64,000 bases of DNA from Pseudomonas sp. EpS/L25. GTDB lineage: Bacteria; Pseudomonadota; Gammaproteobacteria; Pseudomonadales; Pseudomonadaceae. A model generated the notes under the pieces. It ran no database searches, had not been told where the DNA came from, and was given only the letters and a program-made list of their open reading frames with translations. The position numbers were made by a program, and so were the translations under genes. Of the stretch, positions 11,901-19,830 are shown one piece after another; position 1 is the first letter of the stretch, and every line of letters starts with the position of its first letter. The DNA lies in contig NZ_LNUP01000002.1 of NCBI RefSeq assembly GCF_001512295.1, positions 338,027-402,026 of the forward strand, written 5' to 3'.

Positions 11901-12792
11901 AGGTGTTCAGGGTGGTGTCGTAGAGATAGTAGTAGGCCGGGACGCCCGCGATGGCCGTCGAGGTATTGGTATTGGCGGTGATGGTATAGGTCACCGACGA
12001 AAACAAACCGCCCGCGTTGTAGTTCACATTCCGTGTGCAGGTCACGTTGCTGTAGCTGACCGACGTGGTGTTGGCGATGCTCGCCGTGCAACCTCCGGCC
12101 AGGGGCTGGGACTGGCCGCGCAACAGCCAACCGAGCAGGGACGAGTCGCTGATGGAGACCTGGGCGCCATTGATGGTTTCGGTGAAGCCGCCACCCAGGA
12201 GGATGTCCAGCAGCGTCACCCGACCATAACTGGCACTGGTCCCCTGGTAGGTACCCGTGCCTTGGAAATCCTGTGACGGATTCTCCGCCAGCATGCTCGG
12301 ACTGTTGTTCTGCAATCCCGGATTGCCGTAGGTGTTTCCGCGCGCCACATTGGGATCGGTGGTCACCAGGTTGGGGTTGTAGCTCCAGCTCACCCGGTAG
12401 TCGCTGGCGAGATTGACGCTGCCCAGGCCGGGCCGATAGCCGTTGATGTAGGCGCTGGAGAAACTGGTCGTCAGTCGCGTACGAGTCAGGCCGGAGGTAC
12501 TGCTATAGCTCACCGCGTAGGGCGCGGGATAGCTGATCGCCGGATTGTAGTAGAGGCTGTTGAAGGCCGCCGATTTGGCCCGCCGGGTCGGTCGGATGGC
12601 ATCGGTGTTGGAGGCATCCGGCACCACGGCCATCTGCATGCTGGTGGAGTTGTCCAGGGTGACGAAGAGATTGGGGCCGACGCTGTTGCTGAGGAACAGG
12701 GGCTGCTGACTGAGATTCAGGGCCGCGCCCTGGACGCCGCTGGTGACGACGGCGGCCAACAGGGCGGTGGATGCCAGTACGGCTCGGCTCAT
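8908..12792 (-). CDS. pilY1: Type IV pilus tip-associated adhesin PilY1
   Basis: A 1294-residue secreted protein with a Sec signal peptide (residues 1-23). The N-terminal part holds a von Willebrand A-like MIDAS start, DNSTSM (Asp47, Ser49, Ser51). The C-terminal part is a PilY1 beta-propeller with the calcium loop DVDGDLIADYVYAGD near residue 1000 and the following LHGNLWRFD. PilY1 primes pilus assembly with the minor pilins, acts as adhesin and mechanosensor, and Ca2+ binding tunes retraction. The gene overlaps pilX by four bases. Unlike the P. aeruginosa cluster, no pilE follows it; the operon ends against the cyo terminator. Confidence 0.95.
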   Translation of the reverse strand: MSRAVLASTALLAAVVTSGVQGAALNLSQQPLFLSNSVGPNLFVTLDNSTSMQMAVVPDASNTDAIRPTRRAKSAAFNSLYYNPAISYPAPYAVSYSSTSGLTRTRLTTSFSSAYINGYRPGLGSVNLASDYRVSWSYNPNLVTTDPNVARGNTYGNPGLQNNSPSMLAENPSQDFQGTGTYQGTSASYGRVTLLDILLGGGFTETINGAQVSISDSSLLGWLLRGQSQPLAGGCTASIANTTSVSYSNVTCTRNVNYNAGGLFSSVTYTITANTNTSTAIAGVPAYYYLYDTTLNTCTPASLQTDGCYRRIAVSATSGPNGTDERQNFANWYSFYRSRALAAQTATNLALADASENIRVGWQALGTSDSCILVTTNANCRGIGSTSTTTYDNRLRPFTGAHRAAFFTWLGDVYYNQSTPLLQAVARVGELLKTNGSESPYAFQPGTSEAPVYGCRASYSLVVTDGIWNAAFTSSNVDGSAATLPDGQQYSPQAPFQDSTASTLADLAFLYWRTDAQPNLDNKVPPYNTVSSNEVQGSRTLTPYWNPRNDPATWQHLTGFYVGIGLSSALVNPAWGGDTFSGGYAGLAAGSTAWPVAGADNSVNQNNVYDLWHAAINSRGEFFSAENASDLITSLSEVVSRISQSTSVGASQTVSPTQEGDSTALYTYVPSFSSTDWSGDLIKYQRTATNRTRIWSAGQQLDSRFPVGNTGYANRTIYFASRGALTPFTWASLTATQQGYLNRTAAGTTDTYGSRRVDYLRGDRSQEAPGVTPSFRPRNHILGDMVNSSPVVVGAPNSPIALMNATVGDASYADFRNANLSRERRIYVGANDGMLHAFNDQGAEVFAFIPSAVIPALNRLTDRGYNGGHQSYVDNTPVVGDVYSGGRWRTVLIGTLRGGGQGIFALDITNPNAPTLLWEKSASDADYADLGFTYGRPVITRLRSGDWGVVVSNGYNSTRDNAVLYVMNVADGSLIKSLPATDGLATPNGLGSPFVADVDGDLIADYVYAGDLHGNLWRFDLMDTLRVAFGGRPLYTTQASSVAPGTTNLVQPITASPTVIAHPTGTGHLVIFGTGKYLETGDAIANPSKAMTLYGIWDRQTDGSAAGSTPSLTVANLQQQTLGIDQRISYTGAGGSSVSSTANVVSTNSVSWYDPATAASGKQGWYLNLPLNGELVINKPQLFSGTLLMSSLIPSTDACTAGVTTYLYALDPYTGGNNSGLFNLGVDTAYGRIQLDGLLGGIVPFLYGNGNFSVEGTLADSALFGSDGGPQAEGLTGRQPPSRRQTWRVISNQD

Positions 12793-13394
12793 GGCACCTC
12801 CAGGGAAACGACGCTCTGCAGGATCACCGGGAAGCGGCCGCCGCGATCCTGGGCGATGGCGGTGACCCGGAACAGCTTGTTGGCCGGCGCGGAGACATCG
12901 ACGGAATTACTACCGATGGCGGTCACCACCCAGCGCGGCGTACGGGCGAACGTCGAGCTGCCATCGGAGCCGCTGTAGGCCACCGAACGCGCCGTCGGCG
13001 TCTTGTCGGTCGCCTGCAGGGCGGTCGCCGCCCAGGTTTGGGTCAGGGCACTGGTATTGAGGTCGCTGGCCTTGCCCAGGATGCACAGATCGCCACTGGA
13101 CGGCTTGGCAAAGGCCCCGCGGACGGCCGCCACACTTTCGCTACAGCTGGCGAATCCCGCGCTGAAGGCGGTGAAGGTCGGCTGCTGGCTGAGCGCGACC
13201 AGACGCCGCTCGCCTTCGCGCAAGGCCGCCTCCGCGGCATTGAACGCCTGGACATTCTCCAGGGCGGCGCCACCGCTACGGGTCTGCAGCAGGGTCTGAC
13301 GCATGCTGGACGCCGCCAGCAGCGACAGCAGGAGCAACATCACCAGGGTGACCAGCAAGGTCGCGCCCCGCTGCCCGAGCGGGATACGGCTCAT
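12789..13394 (-). CDS. pilX: Type IV pilus minor pilin PilX
   Basis: A 201-residue minor pilin-like protein with the PilX N-terminus RGATLLVTLVMLLLLSLLAASS, a hydrophobic helix after a short basic leader. It lacks the usual FTLIE processing site, as is common in PilX. It helps initiate pilus assembly together with PilV, PilW, FimU and PilY1. It overlaps pilW and pilY1 by four bases each, suggesting translational coupling. Confidence 0.93.
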   Translation of the reverse strand: MSRIPLGQRGATLLVTLVMLLLLSLLAASSMRQTLLQTRSGGAALENVQAFNAAEAALREGERRLVALSQQPTFTAFSAGFASCSESVAAVRGAFAKPSSGDLCILGKASDLNTSALTQTWAATALQATDKTPTARSVAYSGSDGSSTFARTPRWVVTAIGSNSVDVSAPANKLFRVTAIAQDRGGRFPVILQSVVSLEVP

Positions 13395-14185
13395 AGCGCG
13401 AGATTCCTCAGGGTGACGGTGCTCTGCACCATCTGCATGGGCCGGGTCGCCTCGTCGAGCTGCTGGCCAGTCAGGATCTGCCAGTTGGCCGCGGCATTGC
13501 TGGCGACATCGCCCGGTACCGCATCACTGGTGCTGAGCAGAGCGGCGTAGCGAACGGCCGGGGCGTCCGCCTTCGGCGGGATGGACCAGCGGAAATCCCG
13601 TAGCCCCTGCACCAGCACGGCACTGCCCTTGCGCGCCAGTGCCCCTGCCCGCTCGCTCCAGACGGTGCAACTCAGGGTTCCGGCACCGGGCGTGGCGCTC
13701 GCCAGGTAACGCAGCTTGAGCAGGACGTTGCCACCGGTGTTGAGGTTCACCCGGGGAATGAGGTTGCCGAGGCAATCCAGATCCTTGCCATCCAGCGCGC
13801 CCTGGTAACGAATGCAGACCCCCGTGGGAGCATTGACGCCATCGGTGGTGGCAGCGAAGGTGACCCCGGCAGCGAAGGCCGGGCAGCTGATGCCATCGGC
13901 ATCCGCCACGGCACCGACGGCAGGAAAGGCCGCCGCCAGACTGTTCTGGTAGCGGATATCGGCGCGAAAACCGGTGCGGGCCAGCTGTCGATCGAGCAAC
14001 TGCAGGGTCAGTTGGGCGTTGTTCCTGTTGCCGGTCTGCCCCTGCTGGAAGAGAAAGCTGCGCTTGTTGTCGAGGTAGATCTGCGAGACGCCCAGCACCA
14101 GGAAGGCGCCCACGGTCAGGGCGATCATCATCTCGATGAGCGAAAACCCCTTCAGCCGACCGCGCCTGGGAAACCGCTGATTCAT
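13391..14185 (-). CDS. pilW: Type IV pilus minor pilin PilW
   Basis: A 264-residue prepilin-like protein. The leader MNQRFPRRGRLKG is followed by the cleavage and methylation site G/FSLIE and a hydrophobic helix. It is a member of the minor-pilin priming complex at the pilus tip. The reading frame stays open far upstream, but the ATG at 14185 places the prepilin leader correctly and follows the pilV stop by two bases. Confidence 0.93.
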   Translation of the reverse strand: MNQRFPRRGRLKGFSLIEMMIALTVGAFLVLGVSQIYLDNKRSFLFQQGQTGNRNNAQLTLQLLDRQLARTGFRADIRYQNSLAAAFPAVGAVADADGISCPAFAAGVTFAATTDGVNAPTGVCIRYQGALDGKDLDCLGNLIPRVNLNTGGNVLLKLRYLASATPGAGTLSCTVWSERAGALARKGSAVLVQGLRDFRWSIPPKADAPAVRYAALLSTSDAVPGDVASNAAANWQILTGQQLDEATRPMQMVQSTVTLRNLAL

Positions 14186-14187
14186 GT

Positions 14188-14784
14188 TCAAGGCTCCGAA
14201 CGCAGGGCGTAGTAGCAGATGCCCCTGGGACAGTTCACCGAATCGTTGCTGGCGTCCTGCCAGGCGATTACCACCATCACCGCGGCACGCGCCGTGGTCT
14301 CGCAGGCATTGAGCGGCGTGGTGTTCCCCGAGGTATCGCTGGCCGGCAGGGGTGGCACCCCGGACGCCGGGCAGACGGCGAAACTGCTGGTGATCAGCGC
14401 GTCGGTCACTGGCAGCAGCGCCTTGACCTGGGCCAGCCAGCAGCCGAGATCCTGACCGGCGACCGTCTCCCCACCGGCCGAGCGATCCCGGGTCAGACAG
14501 GTCTTGCCGGCATCCAGCGCTCTGGTGCGAAAGTTGGCACCCGCCTGCTTGGCATAGACCCCATCGGGCTTGACCTTGTCGTTCGCCAGGACCTGATCGC
14601 GATTGCTGCGCATCAGCTCGAGCAGATCGTTGGCCAGTACCATGGCGTTGCTGCGCTGTATGGAATCCTGGGACAGGGCGACGCTGCGCGTCTGCAAGGC
14701 GACCATGCCCAGCACCCCGAGGCAGATGATCACCAGGCTGACCAGCACCTCGATCATGCTGAACGCCCGCTGCCCCCGCTTCAC
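14188..14784 (-). CDS. pilV: Type IV pilus minor pilin PilV (type IVa)
   Basis: A 198-residue minor prepilin with leader MKRGQRA and motif FSMIEVLVSLVIICLGVLG, giving Glu at mature position 5. It is part of the minor-pilin tip complex. It abuts the FimT/FimU gene upstream and pilW downstream. It is unrelated in role to the type IVb PilV at 42557. Confidence 0.93.
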   Translation of the reverse strand: MKRGQRAFSMIEVLVSLVIICLGVLGMVALQTRSVALSQDSIQRSNAMVLANDLLELMRSNRDQVLANDKVKPDGVYAKQAGANFRTRALDAGKTCLTRDRSAGGETVAGQDLGCWLAQVKALLPVTDALITSSFAVCPASGVPPLPASDTSGNTTPLNACETTARAAVMVVIAWQDASNDSVNCPRGICYYALRSEP

Positions 14785-15318
14785 CTAGCCACACCCCACG
14801 GCGCTGGCCCGGGTGGGCACGAAGTCGGTCACCGAGAGGACACCGCCGAGGCTAAGGGTGAATTGCTTGCCGGGAGTGAGCGCATTGGTGGCACAGACGC
14901 GCAGGATGGCATCCGCAGCGATGCGCACGCTGCCATTGGGCTGGAAGGTCAGTCTGGTCAAGGGGCTTCCTCCCACGCTGCCGGTACCGTTGACGCCGGT
15001 GCCCAGGCCGCCACTGTACTGGCGCAGCACCTCGGCCGTGGGCAGCACCACGGTGTTGACGGTGCTGATCTTCAAGGCGCCGGTCCAGCCGTTGGCATCC
15101 TCGGGATCGGTGGTGACGATGACGTTCACCCCCCTGCTCATGGCCTCGCTACGGGCGTAGTACAGGGCTCGCTGCAACTCCCCCGCCGCGGCCTGGATAC
15201 GATTGTTCTGCACCAGGCTGGCGAAGCCTGGCGCCGCCAGGGCAGTGACGATGCCCAGCAAGGCGACGACGACCAAGACCTCGATGAGGGTGAAGCCCGA
15301 GAGGTGTTTCGACCGCAT
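14785..15318 (-). CDS. GspH/FimT-family pseudopilin (FimT or FimU)
   Basis: A 177-residue prepilin with leader MRSKHLSG/FTLIEVLVVVALLGI and a GspH-like domain. It is the first gene of the minor pilin operon. Its position directly before pilV matches FimU in P. aeruginosa, while the sequence class also includes the DNA-binding FimT; only one such gene is present here, so I leave the symbol open. The start is preceded by a weak GGTGGA ribosome-binding site. Confidence 0.88.
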   Translation of the reverse strand: MRSKHLSGFTLIEVLVVVALLGIVTALAAPGFASLVQNNRIQAAAGELQRALYYARSEAMSRGVNVIVTTDPEDANGWTGALKISTVNTVVLPTAEVLRQYSGGLGTGVNGTGSVGGSPLTRLTFQPNGSVRIAADAILRVCATNALTPGKQFTLSLGGVLSVTDFVPTRASAVGCG

Positions 15319-15529
15319 TCCACCGCCCTGAAAACCGGATTCCTTGCTTGATAGTAGTCAGACGATCAGGGGTCACTACTACCGACTATCGCCTCGCTGC
15401 CGGCGAGACGCCGACCGAATCCAGGTGATAGCTGCAGATGAGCGGAGTAGAGCCCTTTCCCGGCCGGCGTCTTGGTCGACCACTTGCCGGTGAAGCGACC
15501 GAGCCGGCGGGCTCCTCGGCCCGAACCTA

Positions 15530-15671
15530 GGCTCTGTACGAAAAGTCGCCGAGCGAAGGTCAGGCGAGGCGAAAAAGGCCGAGGAAGCGGAGTTTACGAG
15601 CGGTAAATGAGCATTCCGAGTGCCTTTTTCAACGAAGCATCACCGAGCGCAGGCACTTTTCGTACAGAACC
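15530..15671. mobile_element. 142-bp MITE with IS5-type ends
   Basis: The ends GGCTCTGTACGAAAAGT and (inverted) GGTTCTGTACGAAAAGT differ at one base and are flanked on both sides by CTAG/TAG, compatible with a TA or CTAG target duplication. The interior encodes nothing convincing. The 15-bp end GGCTCTGTACGAAAA is identical to the terminal repeat of the IS at the left window edge, so that family's transposase could move it. Confidence 0.85.
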
Positions 15672-15762
15672 TAGTGATCGGCAGGCTCCGCCCCAGGTGA
15701 GACCGGAGTGCGGGAAGGCGCCTGTGAGACCTCAGGCGGGACGAGACAAGGGCCAGAAACGC

Positions 15763-15786
15763 AAAAACCCTCCTTGCGGAGGGTTT
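15763..15786 (-). terminator. Terminator of the tRNA-Lys gene (chromosomal side)
   Basis: On the minus strand a 9-bp stem GGAGGGTTT/AAACCCTCC... read as AAACCCTCC (15765-15773) and GGAGGGTTT (15778-15786) on the plus strand closes a TTGC loop, with a T run beyond it. It lies 10 bases past the tRNA-Lys CCA end, where the normal terminator of that gene would be. Confidence 0.8.
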
Positions 15787-15796
15787 CTGGTAAAAA

Positions 15797-15841
15797 TGGT
15801 GGGTCGTGCAGGATTCGAACCTGCGACCAATTGGTTAAAAG
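15797..15841 (-). other. ICE attachment site: 3' 45 bp of tRNA-Lys(TTT)
   Basis: On the minus strand this reads as the 3' part of tRNA-Lys, from CTTTTAACC (containing anticodon TTT) through T-loop TTCGAAT to the CCA end. Upstream of the anticodon stem the sequence no longer matches a tRNA, so this is a fragment. ICEs of the PAPI-1/pKLC102 class integrate into tRNA-Lys 3' ends and leave such a copy at the soj end, with the intact tRNA beside the integrase at the other end. Confidence 0.9.
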
Positions 15842-15912
15842 ATAACTGGTCGACAGCAGGGATTTAGGTATCGACCTAGGTTCCACGAGATGTAGAGCTG
15901 GGCCTGTAGCAG

Positions 15913-15940
15913 CAGCCTCTAATGAACCCATTAGAGGCTG
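15913..15940 (+). promoter_or_regulatory. Hairpin over the soj translation start
   Basis: A perfect 12-bp inverted repeat CAGCCTCTAATG/CATTAGAGGCTG with loop AACC. Its right arm contains AGAGG, the only Shine-Dalgarno-like sequence correctly placed (8 bases) before the TTG start of soj at 15946. Formation of the hairpin in mRNA would hide that site; as DNA it could equally be an operator. Confidence 0.7.
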
Positions 15941-15945
15941 CGAAT

Positions 15946-16806
15946 TTGAAAACCACATCCGAGATTTCTTCCAAGGGCGGTACCGGGAAAACCACGTCGG
16001 TTGCCAACCTAGGCGCGTTCTGCGCCGATGCAGGACTCCGCACGCTACTGATCGACCTCGATCCTGTCCAGCCTTCGCTGTCGTCGTATTTCGAGCTGAC
16101 GAAAACTGCGCCGTGCGGGATCTTCGAGTTGATCGCCAGCAACGAGACGGACCTCAGCCAGATTGTCTCCAAGACCTGTATCAACAACCTTTCGCTGATC
16201 TATTCCAACGATCCGCACAACCATCTGATCAACCTGCTGCTCCAGGCGCCTGATGGTCGTCTACGACTGGCTCATCTCAAGGAGGTCTTCCAAGAAGATT
16301 TCGACCTGGTGCTGATCGATACCCAGGGCGCGCGTAGCGTGTTGCTCGAGATGGCGATACTGGCCTCGGACCTGGTGGTGTCGCCCGTTCCCCCAGAGAT
16401 GCTATCCGCCCGGGAATTCAATCGCGGCACCCTACAGATGTTGGATGGCCTGCGCCCCTATGCTCGGCTAGGCCTACCTGTGCCGCCCATCAAGGCCGTG
16501 GTCAATAACCTCAAGTTGACCTCAGATGCGAGGCAGATCAACGAATCCATACGCTATGCCTTCCGCGGCCACCCCGACATCGAGGTGATCGACACCGTCA
16601 TTCCCCACGCCGTCGTCTATTGCGAATCAGCGACCCATGGCATCCCTGCGCACCGTCTGGACTATCGCCAACTCGCCGACCGTAAGGCTCCGCCCGCCCT
16701 GCAGGTCATCCGCGACCTGGCGATCGAGGTCTTCCCGGAGTGGACTGACCGCTTCACCGGCATGACCGAATCGGTCGTGCACGCACTGGTTCGAGAGGGC
16801 AAGTGA
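15946..16806 (+). CDS. soj: ParA-family partition ATPase Soj
   Basis: A ParA/MinD-type ATPase. From the TTG start (MKTTSEISSKGGTGKTT) the deviant Walker A KGGTGKTT is at residues 10-17, followed by LLIDLDPVQPS (motif A') and LVLIDTQGA (Walker B). In PAPI-1 the homologue is needed to maintain the excised element, and with the ParB-like protein at 22759 it likely partitions the circular form. The ATG at 15922 would add eight residues, but it lies inside a hairpin and has no ribosome-binding site; the TTG gives the family N-terminus and has AGAGG upstream. It is the first ICE gene beside the attachment site, so in the circle it is presumably read from across the junction. Confidence 0.9.
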   Translation: MKTTSEISSKGGTGKTTSVANLGAFCADAGLRTLLIDLDPVQPSLSSYFELTKTAPCGIFELIASNETDLSQIVSKTCINNLSLIYSNDPHNHLINLLLQAPDGRLRLAHLKEVFQEDFDLVLIDTQGARSVLLEMAILASDLVVSPVPPEMLSAREFNRGTLQMLDGLRPYARLGLPVPPIKAVVNNLKLTSDARQINESIRYAFRGHPDIEVIDTVIPHAVVYCESATHGIPAHRLDYRQLADRKAPPALQVIRDLAIEVFPEWTDRFTGMTESVVHALVREGK

Positions 16807-16807
16807 G

Positions 16808-17569
16808 ATGGCGATCTCTCAAAAGCCTAATCTGACCCAGGCCACAGGCATCACGGCAGAAGTGGTGCTGGAACAGGGAAAATTCTACGACGCGAAGGAT
16901 TTCCGCAAGGTGCAGACCGGGCTCTCCAGCGCGGCCCGCGAGCTTCGGGCACTGACCCAGTACGGTACGCTCTTAGGTCGCCTCGGCGAGCAGCTCTCCC
17001 ATGAGCAGCGCGAGCTGCTGAGCAACGCAGCCGCCCTGCTGGACTCGGTGAAGTACAACGTCGAGCACGCCAAAGAGCGCAAGGCGCGCGAAGAAAAGGC
17101 GGCTGCCAAGCTTCGCGAGCAACGAGAGCGACAAGCAAAGCAGCTGGTAGCTGAGCACTTCCCGCTGCCGGCCACGACGGTCGAGCAGCAGATCGAAGTG
17201 CTGAAGATGTACATCACAATCAGGCCAATCACCGATGGCTGGTTGCTGAAACGAGATGGTCACCTTCGCGACATGATGCAGTCCCGCGCTCCAAGCTGGA
17301 CGACCACCAAGAAATGGCGCCTGGACCAGGTAAACAGCCTCATCGCTGACCTGAAATCCTCAGTCGAATATCACCTAGTTTTCGTGGATCAGTCTCCCTC
17401 CCAGCGGCTTGAGTCCCTGCAGGAGCGCATCGCCGAGGTACAGGAAGCTCAGCTCTCGAAGCCGAGCGCTAAGGAGACCATCAAAGTCTGGACAGAGGTA
17501 CTTCAGGAAGTCGCACTGGGGTCGAACCCGGCACCGGCTACGGCCCCTTCGCAAGGAGGAGCTGACTGA
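16808..17569 (+). CDS. Conserved ICE protein, coiled-coil, unknown function
   Basis: A 253-residue protein starting one base after the soj stop, so probably co-translated. Residues about 75-110 are rich in Glu, Lys, Arg and Ala (KERKAREEKAAAKLREQRERQAK) and should form a coiled coil; no enzymatic motif is visible. It lies between soj and the DUF2786 gene, which suggests a role in element maintenance, but I do not recognise the family. Confidence 0.8.
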   Translation: MAISQKPNLTQATGITAEVVLEQGKFYDAKDFRKVQTGLSSAARELRALTQYGTLLGRLGEQLSHEQRELLSNAAALLDSVKYNVEHAKERKAREEKAAAKLREQRERQAKQLVAEHFPLPATTVEQQIEVLKMYITIRPITDGWLLKRDGHLRDMMQSRAPSWTTTKKWRLDQVNSLIADLKSSVEYHLVFVDQSPSQRLESLQERIAEVQEAQLSKPSAKETIKVWTEVLQEVALGSNPAPATAPSQGGAD

Positions 17570-18267
17570 TGGACGCCAACAAGCAGAAGATCCTGGAGCG
17601 CGTCGCCAAGTGCTTCGCTCTGGCGAAGGACGCCGGCGCCGCGCCGAACGAAGCCGAGACCGCGCTGCGTCAGGCCCGCAAGTTGATGCAACAACACAAT
17701 CTTCAGGAGGTGGAAGTCCACGCCGTACTGGCCTGCGAGGCATCTGTAGCAACCGGCACACGCCGAACCCCAGCCCACTGGCTTCATCAGCTAGCCCAGG
17801 TCTGCTCGGCCGCCTTCGACTGCGAGCATCTGGCCTACTTCGATCAGCGTCTGGGATGGGCTTTCAAGTTCGTCGGTGTGGGCGTCGGCCCCGAACTGGC
17901 CAGCTATGCCTACTCCGCCCTTCACCAGCAATTGCTGGCTGCACGGAAGATCTTCGTGCAGAGCCAGAGCCGCTGCAAGCTTGCAACGAAGCGGCGTCGC
18001 GGCCAGATCTTCGCCGAGGGCTGGATCGAAGCCGTGCGGGTGAAGGTCCAGGCATTCGCCCAGGGCAAGCCGGAAGAGACCCAGCGCGTCATCGATGCCT
18101 ATCTGGCTATCACTCATCCGAACCTGAAAACCTTCGAGCTGGAGTACATCGAAGCCAAGGGCCACGACACCCGCTCACGACTCCAGGGCTTCCAACAGGG
18201 CAAGACCGCGCAGCTACATCACGGGGTGAGTCGCCAAGGCGGCCTGGCACTGGGGGATCGAGTATGA
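17569..18267 (+). CDS. DUF2786 domain protein
   Basis: A 232-residue protein whose N-terminus (ILERVAKCFALAKDAGAAPNEAETALRQARKLM) is a recognisable DUF2786 segment, a domain of unknown function common on phages and ICEs. A basic central patch (ATKRRRGQ) could contact nucleic acid. Its ATG overlaps the previous stop by one base and its stop overlaps the dnaB start, so the four genes from soj form a tightly coupled operon. Confidence 0.85.
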   Translation: MDANKQKILERVAKCFALAKDAGAAPNEAETALRQARKLMQQHNLQEVEVHAVLACEASVATGTRRTPAHWLHQLAQVCSAAFDCEHLAYFDQRLGWAFKFVGVGVGPELASYAYSALHQQLLAARKIFVQSQSRCKLATKRRRGQIFAEGWIEAVRVKVQAFAQGKPEETQRVIDAYLAITHPNLKTFELEYIEAKGHDTRSRLQGFQQGKTAQLHHGVSRQGGLALGDRV

Positions 18268-19643
18268 ACCAAGCCCTGGTCTTACCCGACATCGAGCGGG
18301 TGGCCGGCGGTCTGGTGCCGGCTCACTCTCAAGAGGCAGAGCAAGCGGTGCTAGGCGGGCTCATGCTCGACAACAGCACCTGGGACATGATCGCTGATGT
18401 GTTGCAGGAGGAGGACTTCTTCTTCCGGCCACACCAACTGATCTTCCGGCGCATCGCCCTGCTTGCGGGTCAGTCGTCGCCCTTCGACGTGGTCACTCTG
18501 GCCGAGGTGCTACCCGAAGTGGAGGAGGTAGGCGGTATCGCCTACCTCGCCACGCTCGCCAAAGACACGCCTTCCGTAGCCAACATCGTGGCGTACGCAG
18601 AGATCGTCGCCGAGCGAGCACACCTGCGCCGGCTCACGCTGTTCGGCTTCGGCTGCAGCCGGGAGGCCAGTACTCCCGGCGCCAAGGCGGCTGAAGTGCA
18701 GGAGCAGGTCGAACAGCAGCTGTTCGCTCTAAGCCAGGACCGCAAAGGTGCCGAGTTCTGCAACGTACCGGCCGCCCTCGACAAGCTGATCGATACCATC
18801 GACGAGCGCTTCAACAACCCGACGCTGGTCACGGGGGTGCCGACAGGGCTCACCGACCTGGACACCCTGACTTCAGGGTGGCAGGACACGGATCTGATCA
18901 TCGTCGGCGCCCGTCCAGGCATGGGAAAAACCAGCTTTCTCCTCAATTGCATTGATGCTGCTTTACAGCGCGACCTGCAGAAGTCTGTGCAGGTATTCAG
19001 CCTTGAGATGCCGGCCGAGCAACTATTGCTTCGCCAACTAGCGATCCTCGGCAAGCTGGATGCCCAGAAACTCAAGCTTGGAAGGCTCGAAGACGAGGAC
19101 TGGACCAAACTCACCTACGCCGTCGACCGGATCAATAAGTACGGCGACCGCCTGGTGATCGATGACCAGGCCGCAGTTACCCCAACGCAGCTTCGGGCTC
19201 GCTCCCGTCGCGCCGCCAAGCGATTCGGCCACCCTGCGGCAATCTTCGTTGACTACCTGCAGATGATGCAGTGCTCCGGAAAAGAAAACAGGGCCAACGA
19301 GATCAGTGCCATCACCAGCTCACTCAAGGGTCTGGCCAAGGAAATGAGGTGCCCCGTCATTGCGCTGTCGCAACTCAACCGGGAGCTGGAGAAGCGTGCG
19401 AACAAGCGGCCCATCAATGCCGATCTGCGCGACGGGGGCTCGATTGAACAGGATGCCGACGTCATCCTTTTCCTTTACCGGGAGGAGTATTACCACCCCG
19501 AGACCGAGCACAAGGGCACTGCTGAGCTGATCCTGGGTAAGCATCGCTCGGGGCCTCTGGGCACGGTGTACGCAGCCTTCATCGCCCAGCAGACCCGCTT
19601 CGAGAATCTCAATGCCCAGGTCTGGCGGGAGATGCAGTCATGA
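18264..19643 (+). CDS. dnaB: Replicative DNA helicase, DnaB-like
   Basis: A 459-residue hexameric helicase with a DnaB N-terminal domain (LPDIERVAGGLVPAHSQEAEQAVLGG) and a RecA-type ATPase domain: Walker A GARPGMGKTS near residues 213-222, Walker B region IFVDYLQMM, and SIEQDADVILFLYR near the C-terminus. It probably unwinds the element during autonomous replication of the excised form. The start is set by the ATGA overlap with the DUF2786 gene; a longer upstream frame is noise. Confidence 0.95.
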   Translation: MNQALVLPDIERVAGGLVPAHSQEAEQAVLGGLMLDNSTWDMIADVLQEEDFFFRPHQLIFRRIALLAGQSSPFDVVTLAEVLPEVEEVGGIAYLATLAKDTPSVANIVAYAEIVAERAHLRRLTLFGFGCSREASTPGAKAAEVQEQVEQQLFALSQDRKGAEFCNVPAALDKLIDTIDERFNNPTLVTGVPTGLTDLDTLTSGWQDTDLIIVGARPGMGKTSFLLNCIDAALQRDLQKSVQVFSLEMPAEQLLLRQLAILGKLDAQKLKLGRLEDEDWTKLTYAVDRINKYGDRLVIDDQAAVTPTQLRARSRRAAKRFGHPAAIFVDYLQMMQCSGKENRANEISAITSSLKGLAKEMRCPVIALSQLNRELEKRANKRPINADLRDGGSIEQDADVILFLYREEYYHPETEHKGTAELILGKHRSGPLGTVYAAFIAQQTRFENLNAQVWREMQS

Positions 19644-19830
19644 ATCCCCGCGCTTGCAGTTCAATGCCGCACCTCCTGTGGTCTGGGTGGTTTTGGTTCG
19701 CACCTTCGACCTTACCACCGGATGCATCCGGCACCCTTTCGCACCTGCCGGCCATCGCCAGCAGGTCGCTGCTCATACCCTGCCCTTCCCTCCGATCGTT
19801 CGCCGGCGGGAGCCGGCAAGGAGTTGCTCG

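Noticed and set aside
9589..12276. Very long open frame (895 codons) on the plus strand opposite pilY1
   Set aside because: It is the antisense of pilY1 in GC-rich DNA; its Gly/Arg/Asp/Val composition is typical of shadow frames.
15376..15529. Minus-strand reading that could be the end of a broken gene next to the MITE
   Set aside because: A short protein-like stretch (GRFTGKWSTKTPAGKGLYSAHLQL) is present, but without start or family match it cannot be told from chance.
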